NCBI RefSeq assembly: GCF_029852145.1 | Contig: NC_079971.1 | Coordinates: 10,018,697-10,082,696, forward strand | Origin: Microplitis mediator | Lineage: Eukaryota > Arthropoda > Insecta > Hymenoptera > Braconidae | Length of the DNA stretch: 64,000 nucleotides | Direction: 5' to 3' | In this document: positions 48,525 to 58,726 of the stretch, in pieces | Layout of the letters: each line of letters starts with the position of its first letter | Position numbering within the stretch: position 1 is the first letter of the stretch | Notes under the pieces: model-generated | What the model saw: only the letters and a program-made list of their open reading frames with translations | What the model was told of the DNA's origin: nothing | Databases searched by the model: none | Position numbers and translations under genes: made by a program

Positions 48525-49207
48525 CGCCGTTCGGAGTATACTATTTTTTGAAGTTTTTCTACACATTCAGTAAATGATTTATACAAATCAACTAAGACCT
48601 ACTTATAAGTTATCTTTGTATTCTAGGAGAGGTGGCATGTGGCCTACTTGGGACGATAGCCAACAAGGAAAAAAAAAAACCCAGGAAAGGATAGTAGATA
48701 AAATTGATCCGCATTTAAACCACAAAGTAATAAACGATGTTTATTATTTTGTTTTTGATGCTTAAACAATTTGTGAATTTCAAATTCAGTTGACTTTGTG
48801 TATTGTTTTACAAGTAAACTCCTATCGTCATTTGGTATCACACAATGAAGTTTTTGAGTTCCTTTTGTAGTTGCTGTTCTATTAAACTTCATTTTGTGAT
48901 ACCAAATGACGATGGAAGTTTACTTGTAAAACAATACTCAAATTCATCCGAATTTAAAATTCACAAATTATTTAAGCGTCAAAAAAAAATAAACATCGTT
49001 TGTTACTTTGGGGTTTAAATGCGGATAAATTTCATTAACTATCCTGTCCTGGGTTTTTTTTATTCCTTATTGGCCATCTTCCCAATAAGGCCATGTGCCA
49101 CCTCTCCTAGGTTACAAAGGTAACTCATAAGCAGGTCTTAGTTGATTTTTATAATTTATTTACTGAATGTGTAGAAAAACTTCAAAAAATAGTATATTCC
49201 GAACGGC
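48525..49207. mobile_element. Near-perfect 683-bp fold-back
   Basis: Arms of about 310 bp pair with few mismatches: GCCGTTCGGAGTATACTATT at 48525 with AATAGTATATTCCGAACGGC ending 49207, and GGAGAGGTGGCATGTGGCC with GGCCATGTGCCACCTCTCC further in. The loop at about 48850-48880 separates ATTTGGTATCACACAATGAAG from its inverse. ORFs on either arm mirror each other and are not conserved. No TSD could be read. Confidence 0.85.
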
Positions 49208-49911
49208 ACAGTGTTAAAAAAAAATCATAGTAGCTTAATATATCAATCTGAGGATGTTTATTTGTCAAATTAAGTCGAAAAATAACATTTAGGAAAAAAA
49301 AATTTTTTCGAATTAAGAAAAAAAATAGAACATATCGTTTGCCCACGATCGGATTGGTCTCAAAATTTTCTAAATTCATCCAAGTTTGTTTGAGAATTTT
49401 TTCAAAAAAATCGAAGGGGGCATACATTCCGACAAAACGTTTTTTTTTGCTTAAAACTTAAAATAAACAATGAAGGAATTGATGAAGGATCTAAACGTAT
49501 TTTTTTCTTGAAAGAACATTCAAAAACGAAGATTTAAAAAAAAAAAACGATCCAGTTAGGAAACGACAAAGTAGTCAAAAAAATTTGAAAAAATTCATGA
49601 GAGCGTTTTTTATCAGCCTCCAAAACATATAAATTTTTCAAAAACATCGGAGGGGGTGACCTCAAAAAGTGACCGATTTGGTATGGAATGCCCCATAAAG
49701 TTATTAAATGTTTCAGAAACAATGATTTCTATAAGCACTAAGTATTCAGTGATGTGCTTCCTTACCACGGAGAAGTGAGGCAAACAGTGAGAGGGGAAAT
49801 CTCTTTTACCTTTGCCTCATGATAAAGTTAAGACCGACTGTTATGGGGCTATACTAGCCAGAATATTAACAATTGACTCAATCCTGTTGTTTTACCACTT
49901 ACAACTTTTTT
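49208..49911. other. Unassigned repeat-like DNA
   Basis: No bounded element. Sequence at 49640-49700 (GGGGGTGACCTCAAAAAGTG, TGGAATGCCCC) vaguely recalls 20560-20600. Nothing coding. Confidence 0.35.
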
Positions 49912-50760
<849 letters not shown>

Positions 50761-50762
50761 GT

Positions 50763-50834
50763 AGCCCGAACTGGGAATTGAACCCAGACCAATTCGGTAT
50801 CGCGCCAAGTGCTCTACCAGTTAAGCTATCCGGC
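50763..50834 (-). pseudogene. tRNA-derived unit (SINE head or pseudo-tRNA)
   Basis: On the minus strand the 72-nt unit has a good A box (TAGCTTAACTGGTAGAGCA) and B box (GGTTCAATTCC), and a paired T arm (CTGGG/CCCAG). The acceptor stem has mismatches at positions 4-69 and 7-66, and the anticodon loop CGCGATA lacks the invariant U33. It is therefore unlikely to be a working tRNA. The downstream minus-strand sequence (ACCTATATTTTTGTCAATTT) could be the body of a SINE, whose limits I could not fix. Confidence 0.65.
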
Positions 50835-52412
50835 ACTATACTTCGTTTCTTCAATCAACTACAGTAATTCTTAAAAAATATTTTAAAGAAATTTTTTGTT
50901 TCTTTCAGGAAAATTGATTTTTTAAAATTTTTTTTTTCCGATATTTTTCTTCTTTATCATCTTCGAAATGATTTCAATGTTAAGAAAACCAATTGTGAAG
51001 ATGATAAAGAAGAAAAATATCGGAAAAAAATCAATTTTCTTGAAAGAAAAAAAAATTTAAAAAAAAAAATTTTTTTTTCAATATTTTTAAGAATTACTGA
51101 TTTTGATTGAAGAACCGAAGCTTGTCGCTAAAAAAAACTTTTTGGCATTGAAGAAATGATTGAAAACCAAAGCATCGCTAATTATGCGATTTTTGGCTAA
51201 ATTAATAAATTTAAAGCTTCGGGACACTAAAAAAGAAAAATCGTAGCGCTTAGAAATTATCAGGGTTTTCTCAGGACACTTTGAGGTTGGAAAAAACAAG
51301 ACGATATCCTTCGTTCATCCGTTATATCCAAAGTTATAGCAAGAATATCGAATATCCTTAAATGTGCGAATTTTGAATTGTTTTTTGATAAACATTACCG
51401 CTTCAAAAAAAATATTTCCATCAAAAGCCTTTAATTTTGTTTTATAGAGAATATTTTGCAGTTTTTAAAACCTTACTTCCATTTTCTGTACGACTAATAC
51501 GTCCGCAGTTATTGATTATCAAAGCCAAAATGGACTTTTTTGCTTTGATCAATGATAACTTGGCGCCAAATTGTTATAGAGACTTTTTTAGGCCGCCAAA
51601 TTAAAGGGCATAAGATTCACTAAAAGGTTCATTAGGTTGGATTATCTAAAAAAATTTATTGAAGCCCATAGACTTGTTGGAAGACGAGCAAAAATTTTGA
51701 AAATTTTTTTTTTGATGGGTTTTCCATGATTACTCCAGAACCGTGCATGATAAAAAGATTTAAGGTCCAGATCTGAAAACTAGAAACTTAAGGCTGAAAA
51801 GCCCTAGGAGTATAAGTATGGTGAATCGGCCCCGGAAAGATATTTTAATGATACCTAGAGGATATGTAGGTACTAATAAAATACTAAGATCCTGAAAGTT
51901 TCAGATATCTAACTAAATCCGTTTCCAAGAAAATAAATATTATGTAAAAAATAGAAAAATTTTTTTTTCTCAGGATTGGCTCGACCGATTGGTCTAAAAA
52001 TTTAGTATGTTTTAGATGCTCATAATAGCTTTCAAAAAAAAATGATTAACAGTTTTATAGCTTCATAAGATCCTTGAAAAAAAAATTGTTTTTTTCTAAA
52101 TTTGTTTTTTCTAACTATGATACAATTTTGGCACAATTATAAAACTATTTTTTTTTAAAGCCTTATGTACTCCCCTATAACACATAATTTTTTCAGATTT
52201 TTAAAAAAGGTACGCCATCTTTAAAAAAAATAAAAACCATTTTTCAGCTCAATTAATGCATCTATTCAAAAAGTTTAGTCTATACTTTTTTAATTTAATG
52301 AAGATTCAGATAGTTTGTAGCTATCAGAAATAATATTTTGTATTTAAAACAATAACAAAAATTTTTTCATCCACGTCCAAAATTATAATAGTTAAAAATA
52401 ATTAATTATTTA

Positions 52413-52761
52413 TTATTTTATTTTATTTTCTTTATTTCAATGTATAGAATACAGGAGTACCTTTTTACATTTTTGCCTTCAAATCGCAAACTGCTTCCTT
52501 CTTGTGCGGCTGTGGCCCGACTTGTGCTTATACTGTACTGCATCATTACGGTGATGCCCTACAAGCTCCCTTGTGCAATGGAGGTGCAGTGGCTAGGAAA
52601 ACCACAGAGAAAACGTAGCCAGTATAGTTTCAGTTTGAGTGAAGCTCCAGTGATCGATAAAATTCCCATTCTACCGACCACTGGATCTTCATCCCGCGCC
52701 TAACGATCAGAGACCTTTGTTCGAACCCGACGCGTGGCTAAACGGTCACCCAGCCAAGTAG
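52413..52761 (-). mobile_element. 5S-derived SINE, copy B (5' truncated)
   Basis: About 95% identical to copy A over the body, judged from the antisense translations. The A-rich tail abuts TAATTAATTATTTA, the inverse of the copy A duplication, so it is the same insertion inherited through the transposon. Its 5' end is cut within the 5S core (GGTCACCCAGCCAAGTAG) and joined directly to SWIM-finger coding sequence. Confidence 0.85.
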
Positions 52762-52970
52762 TTGGACACAAAAGTGTCGTGAGACACAGCTGTGAGTGTG
52801 CAAATGGTCTTAGAACTATTGGATGTTGCTCCCACGTTGCCGCAATTGTTTATTATTTGTCGCACGGAAGATACTTATCAAAAATTCCAAGGCCTGCTGC
52901 AATATTAAGTAAATTATTCAACAAAGACAATACTACAGTTGTAATTGAAGAGGACAGTGACGAAGATTAA
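52762..52970 (+). pseudogene. SWIM-finger remnant of the DDE transposase
   Basis: Codes VGHKSVVRHSCECANGLRTI, then GCCSHVAAIVYYLSHGRYLS and the acidic tail EEDSDED, ending TAA. The reading frame runs leftward into SINE sequence, which is not transposase. Only the C-terminal 70 residues survive. Confidence 0.75.
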
Positions 52971-53657
52971 TAAAACTTTTTTCTGTGAAATATTTATTAT
53001 ATTTATACCTCTGATATATTTTTTTTTCTTTTCATTTAATTGTTTATTTATTTAAACCTAATTTGATTTTGTATAAATCATCAAGCTGTGAAACAAAAAG
53101 TTGTTTTTAAAAATATTTATTGAAATTAGTAAATAATTAATTATTTTTGATTATTATGATTTTGTACATTGATGAAAAAATTTTTGTCATTGTTTTAAAT
53201 ACAAAATATTATTTCTGATAGCTACAAACTATCTGAATATTCATTAAATTAAAAAAGTATAGACTAAACTTTTTGAATAGATGCATTAATTGAGCTGAAA
53301 AATGGTTTTTATTTTTTTAAAGATGGCGTACCTTTTTTAAAAATCTAAAAAAATTATGTGTTATAGGGGAGTACATAATGCTTTGAAAAAAATAGTTTCA
53401 TAATTGTGCCAGAATTGTATCATAGTTAGAAAAAACAATATAGAAAAAATCAATTTTTTTTTCAAGGATCTTATGAAGCTATAAAACTGTTAATTATTTT
53501 TTTTGAAAGCTATTATGAGCATCTAAAACATACTAAATTGTTAGACCAATCGGTCAAGCCAATCCTGAGAAAAAAAAATTTTTCTATTTTTTACATAATA
53601 TTTATTTTCTTGGAAACGGATTTAGTTAGACATCTGAAACTTTCAGGATCTTAGTAT

Positions 53658-54091
53658 GAATGAATGAATAATTGTTCCAGTGTATAGCCGCATGTACGAC
53701 CTTTTACACTTTTTGCCTTTTACATCGCAACTGCTTCCTTTCTTTATCTGCTTTTTCATTGTGCGGCTGTGGCCCGACTTGTGCTTATACTGTACTGTAC
53801 CATTACGGTGATACCCTATCCTCCACCTTGGCTGTGGGGGTATAGGGGCAAGGAAAACCACAGAGAAAACCATTGCCAGTACAGTTCGGTTTGGGTGAAG
53901 CTCCAGTGGTCGATAAAATTCCCATTTTACCGATCACTGGATCTTCATCCCGCGCCTAACGGACAGAGACCTTCGTTCGAACCCAATGCGTGGCTAAACG
54001 GTCACCCAGCCAAGTAGTGGCCATGCTCAATGCTACTTAACTTCGGTGATCGCCCGAGCCACGCGTGTGCCGAACGGCTGCCTCAGCCGCC
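53658..54091 (-). mobile_element. 5S-derived SINE, copy C
   Basis: A 434-bp insertion with a 17-bp duplication TTTCAGGATCTTAGTAT (53641-53657, 54092-54108) in the right TIR of DDE copy 3. Head to tail runs right to left: the 5S-like core GTTAAGTAGCAT/CTGGGTGACCG is present with the closing stem GCGTGGCT/AGCCACGC. The tail is (ATTC)n-like and not (AAATA)n. It is more diverged in the body than copies A and B, so an independent insertion. Confidence 0.85.
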
Positions 54092-54369
54092 TTTCAGGAT
54101 CTTAGTATTTTATTAGTACCTACATATCCTCTAAGTATCATTCAAATATCTTTCCGGGGCCGATTCACCATACTTATACCCCTAGGGCCTTTGCTTTTTT
54201 TATTTTTTTTCTACGACCATTTTTTATCGAGTTACAGCATCTTAAAAATCACCTAAAAATTTGGAATTTTTCATTCTATCCCTTAATTTTTGTGACCAGT
54301 GTATAATGAACTAAATGTGTCTGAAATCATACCAACTCTTCCTCTTTATAGTCTCTTTCGATCATAATA

Positions 54370-56366
54370 CACTGGTCACAGAAATTAAGGGATATAAAAA
54401 AAATCCGAAATTTTTAGGTGATTTTCAACATGCTGTAACTCGGTGAAAAATGGTCGTATACAAAATCTTAAAAAAGCAAATTGTAGCCTCAAGTTTCTAG
54501 TTTTCAGATCTGGACCTCAAAATTTTTTATCATGTACGGTTCCGGAGTAATCATGAGAAAACCAACGAAAAAAAAATTTTCAAAATTTTTGCTGGTCTTT
54601 CAATACCTCTATAGGCGTCAATAAATTTTTTTGAATAATCCGACTGTCTGACTTTTCTTGGAAATTTTATGCCCTTTAATTTGGTGGCCTTAAAAAGTCT
54701 CTACGACGATTTGGCGCCGAGTTATCATTGATCAAAGCAAAAAAGTCCATTTTGGCTTTGATAATCAATAACTCCGGATGTATTGGTCGTACAGAGAATG
54801 AAAGCAGGGTTTTGAAAACTGGAAAACATTCTCTATAAAGCAAAATTAGTGGCATTTGATAGAAAAATTTTTTTTTCAAGCGATATTGTTTGGTAAAAAA
54901 CAGGTCAAAATTCACAAATTTAAGGATATTCGGAAATCTTGCTATAACTTTGGATATAACGGATGAACAAAGGATATCTTCGACTTTTTTTCAACCTCAA
55001 AGTGTCCTGAAAAAACTCTGAAAATTTCAAATCGCTGCGATTTTTCTTTCTTAGTGCCCCGAAGCTTTGAATTTATCGATTTTGTCAAAAATCACCATAA
55101 TTGGTAGTTTCTCGGTTTTTGTTCATTTTTTCGATTTGAAAATGGTTTTTTTACCGATAATCTTCATTTCTTTGATCAAAAAGATCGATTATCGAAAAAA
55201 ATTAAAAAAAAAAAATTTTGAAAAAAAATTTTTTTTTTTAATAAATTTTTTTTTTCAAAAATTTTTTTTTTCAAAATTGTTTTTTTTGTTGTATCTGCAG
55301 TGATTTATCATTGTCAAAAAAATTTCCTAAAATTTTTTTACCGCTGTAACTGCATCTGCTTCAAATGTCAACTTAACAAACATACCCTTTGGGTAACTCT
55401 AATGCCGGCGGTAAAAAAAATTTTAGGAATTTTTTTTTACAATGATAAATCATTGCAGATACAACAAAAAAAAAATTTTTGAAAAAAAAAATTTATTAAA
55501 AAAAAAAAATTTATTTCAAAATTTTTTTTTTTAATTTTTTTCGATAATCGATCTTTTTGATCAAAGAAATAAAGATTATCGGTAAAAAAACCATTTTCAA
55601 ATCGAAAAAATGAACAAAAACCGAGAAACTACCAATTATGATGATTTTTGACAAAATCGATAAATTCAAAGCTTCGGGGCACTAAGAAAGAAAAATCGCA
55701 GCGATTTGAAATTTTCAGTGTTTTTTCAGGACACTTTGAGGTTGAAAAAAAGTCAAAGATATCCTTTGTTCATCCGTTATATCCAAAGTTATAGCAAGAT
55801 TTCCGAATATCCTTAAATTTGTGAATTTTGACCCGTTTTTTACCAAACAATATCGCTTTAAAAAAAATTTTTCTATCAAATGCCACTAATTTTGCCTTAT
55901 AGAAAATGTTTTCCAGTTTTCAAAACCCTGCTTCCATTCTCTGTACGACCAATACATCCGGAGATATTGATTATCAAAGCCAAAATGGACTTTTTTGCTT
56001 TGATCAATGATAACTCGGCGCCAAATCGTCGTAGAGACTTTTTAAAGCCACCAAATTAAAGGGCATAAAATTTCCAAGAAAAGTCAGTCAGTCGGATTAT
56101 TAAAAAAAATTTATTGACGCCTATAGAGGTATTGAAAGACCAGCAAAAATTTTGAAAATTTTTTTTTCGTCGGTTTTCTTATGATTACTCCGGAACCGTA
56201 CATGATAAAAAAATTTTAAGGTCCAGATCTGAAAACGAGAAACTTGAGGCTACAATTTGCTTTTTTTAGATTTTGTATACGACCATTTTTCACCGAGTTA
56301 CAGCATGTTGAAAATCACCTAAAAATTTCGGATTTTTTTTCTATCCCTTAATTTCTGTGACCAGTG
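54370..56366. mobile_element. F-family fold-back, copy B, complete (2.0 kb)
   Basis: CACTGGTCACAGAAATTAAG at the left and the inverse CTTAATTTCTGTGACCAGTG at the right, with TA on both sides. Each arm is about 950 bp and the two are near-complementary throughout (GTACGGTTCCGGAGTAATCA / TGATTACTCCGGAACCGTAC). They meet at a loop near 55340-55420 with ACCGCTGTAACTGCATCTGC and GGGTAACTCTAATGCCGGCG, which is shared with copy A. No transposase. Most of the apparent ORFs are mirror images in the two arms. Confidence 0.9.
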
Positions 56367-57111
56367 TATAATGTCATCTAACTTGTTCTTTAGTTTCAAT
56401 CATGTTATCAGCAAAAAAATTGAAAAAACCCAGTTTTTAATATTTTTCTCGAATATTTTATATATTATCGCTCTGGCCTAAGTCAAAACTCACTCGAATC
56501 TTAAGTATGATCACTGACATTGATTTCTGCTTCGATACATTAATTTCATTAAACATAATCGAGAATGAGAATTTAAAAACCGCTTCTTTATTAATAATTT
56601 TCGATTCTTCACTTGTCAAACTTTAGCGAAAAACGTAACTTGGCAGAGCTTGAAAAGCTCATAAAAAATAATCGCAGGTGATAGCATTTTCGAATTCGAA
56701 GAGCTAGAAAATGTTTTTACAGTAATGTTTTCAAGCTCCTTGAGCTCGAAAACAGCGGGAAGTTTTGGGGCTGGCCCGCAGGGTCAACCGTCGCCCAGAT
56801 TTTTTTTTATAGAAATGTGCCAGAAAATAAGAATATTTATTGATGTTCTAACGGTAAATGCTAGAATATTGATATTGAAATCAAAACAAAATATAGAGTC
56901 ATCTACCATTACAAAATGCCTAGCGAAGCAGGTGGGTAGCAGCTAGTTTAGTCAATTTTCAATTTCATCAGGACCCTCCCATTCTCATTGAAGCTTCGGA
57001 GATTTTCCTTTGACTCTGCGGGGGAAATAGAGCCAAAGTTATTCTTTTTCCTCAAAAGTTAACATATTCAATTTTAAATCAAAATTTGATTTAGCTTTAT
57101 TTGATTTGATT
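56367..57111. repeat. Unassigned DNA with an R-family end
   Basis: 56688-56790 has the paired palindromes (TTTTCGAATTCGAAGAGCTA; TTTTCAAGCTCCTTGAGCTC) and AGCGGGAAGTTTTGGGGCTG, then GCCCGCAGGGTCAACCG. The remainder shows no gene. Confidence 0.6.
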
Positions 57112-57540
57112 TCAAAATTCATTTTTTGTAATATTGTGAATAGAATTCATTTTCTCTTTCAATTGACTTGCAAAATCTGACAGTGTCTCAGATTTCCCCG
57201 AATTTTCCAGGCCGATCGTAGAACCTCGATGAAGATCCAAAGGAATTCTGAGTCCACGTCCCATCGTGAGCATTCCAGGAGAAAATTCTGTAGTTTTATG
57301 GTTAGAAGAGCGATAAGCTAAGAGGATAAATGGTAACCATTTATCCAAATCTTTTTGATTTTTCGAGATAAATTTTGAGAGTTATTGAAGAATTGTCCTA
57401 TTCAATCTTTTATCTAAGTCATTTGATTGAGGGTGCAATGGAATTATTTGAGTTTTCTTTATTCCTAAATATTCCATCAATTATTTAACAATTAAAGATT
57501 CAAGATCAGTTTTACATTCATTACAATATATTGAGCCACT
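57112..57540 (-). pseudogene. Gypsy-type integrase fragment
   Basis: 57348-57112 encodes DKWLPFILLAYRSSNHKTTE followed by FSPGMLTMGRGLRIPLDL, the end of the core and start of the C-terminal part of a Ty3/Gypsy integrase. Upstream on the same strand, CKTDLESLIVK, then MEYLGIKKTQIIPLHPQSND and LNRTILQ, continues the core with several stops (including where Gly/Glu-type codons are expected). The catalytic Asp pair region is missing. It is a relic, unrelated to the Bel/Pao element that follows. Confidence 0.75.
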
Positions 57541-57587
57541 CCTTCTTGACGCTTCTACTTATTCAGTTCTTCCTAGTATGCCGTAAC

Positions 57588-57815
57588 TCATTCCCCCGTA
57601 GGCGCAGCCTCATCAGTTCCTCTTGATTCTACTGGTCTTAACGCGTGTATCGTTATATCGATCCCTTCAGCAAGCACAGCAATTTCAACGTAAGCTTTCC
57701 ATACTGCCGAATCTTCAATGATTTGTAGTCGAGGCGTTCTGCACTGGCTACCTCTAGAGTATTTCCCATTTCTCCTTTTATGATTTTTGTACTTCTCGCA
57801 ATGTGGCTGACCAGG
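57588..57815 (-). CDS. Unrecognised coding-like fragment
   Basis: A 75-codon stretch open between a TAG at 57816 and a TGA at 57588 reads PGQPHCEKYKNHKRRNGKYS and later IEDSAVWKAYVEIAVLAEGI, with a composition unlike the AT-rich surroundings. There is no start codon at its beginning. An acceptor-like TTCGGGGTTAG lies directly before it on that strand, so it might be an exon piece or part of an LTR-element polyprotein. No family is recognised. Confidence 0.3.
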   Translation of the reverse strand, partial: PGQPHCEKYKNHKRRNGKYSRGSQCRTPRLQIIEDSAVWKAYVEIAVLAEGIDITIHALRPVESRGTDEAAPTGE

Positions 57816-57959
57816 CTAACCCCGAAAAATAGATTTTATTCGAAAAAAAATTATTCAGCACCATTCTTGACTTAAATTAATCATTCAACATAACCAGCTG
57901 CCCACCTAGACCCATAACCTTTAAGTGTTTATAGGTGGGATTAGTTGATGTTAGAGATA

Positions 57960-58726
57960 ATAATAGTGTAAAGTGAGCGAATACTCTGTGGGATTTTGGT
58001 GTCTGTGTGGTTAATTCAATTACTAAAAATTAATACAAAAATTACAGATGATAAATTAGCTGTTTTATTAACAATATGTACACTAAAAGACTGAAAATTA
58101 ATGTTTATAGAGCGAATGCGACTGATTTATACGCAACAGCGAATGCAACAGCATAAAGTTCACGTATAAAGACTCGACACGTGGTCGATAGCGGTTCAAA
58201 CCGCGTTAATTAGTTTCAAATTCATCACTCGCGAGCAGCAAATCAGTATATTCTCAATAATTAGTAGCCTTGATATACTAGCTAATTATTGATGATATTC
58301 TAGCGTAATTTAGCGGAATCGTAACTAAAGAACAATAATTAAATGTTCAAATAGATTTAAGCGATAGTAGAGCGCGTGGCAATACGTAAGACTTCACGAG
58401 GTAGAATTGAATATCATGGTGGCGTTTTCTCCGTTCGTTGCCGCTCAGTAATGACGTGGACAGCATGATTGCCCCAGCAAATTTTCCCATTGGCTTAAAA
58501 ACGCGCCAACAGGATGTGGTTAGTAACCAATTTTCCCGATTGGTCGGCTGGTAGCAGGGCTCTCATGCTGACTGACACGGTCATGAGCAAGAAATTGGAT
58601 GGACAGGGCCCAAATAGCGAGTGACCCGGCACTATTTTGACCTTGAAGTCAGTAGTGAGTTCAGCTGCTTCCGGACGTAGCGAAAGTATATGAAGCTTTT
58701 AAACTGATTTAACTCGTGACTAAACA
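57960..58726 (-). mobile_element. Candidate 3' LTR of the Bel/Pao element
   Basis: On the minus strand the pol frame ends GGGGAGTATGTTTAG. A purine-rich AGCGCTGGGGAG followed by TGTTTAGTCACG looks like polypurine tract plus LTR start at 58726. Sequence down to about 57960 is non-coding and shares the AGCGA excess of the pol region. The far LTR end was not located, and no second LTR is in the window. Confidence 0.4.

Larger units (their letters stand above)
51801..54191 (+). mobile_element. DDE transposon copy 3, deleted, carrying two SINE copies
   Basis: Ends GCCCTAGGAGTATAAGTATG and the inverse CATACTTATACCCCTAGGGC. It is inserted in opposite orientation to copies 1 and 2. It has lost all but the last 70 codons of the transposase. 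A SINE lies in its left TIR at the same internal site as in copy 2, and a second SINE lies in the right TIR. It sits inside the right arm of an F element, whose uninterrupted sequence can be read at 56245. Confidence 0.85.
50838..54301. mobile_element. F-family fold-back, copy C, split by DDE copy 3
   Basis: The centre is near 50970, where GAAGATGATAAAGAAGAAAA and TTTTCTTCTTTATCATCTTC pair. The right arm runs to 51800, is broken by DDE copy 3 and resumes at 54192 (TTTGCTTTTTTTATTTTTTT; ATCGAGTTACAGCATC) to end GTGACCAGTG plus TA (54302-54303). The left arm is lost beyond the tRNA-like unit. Confidence 0.7.

Noticed and set aside
48574..48892. Overlapping ORFs on both strands
   Set aside because: They are mirror images in the two arms of a fold-back.
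50763..50834. A functional tRNA gene
   Set aside because: No U33, two acceptor-stem mismatches and no convincing anticodon. A tRNA-derived relic fits better.
54676..55482. Several ORFs in the F-family fold-back
   Set aside because: Poly-Lys/Phe runs from A and T tracts, duplicated by inversion in the other arm.
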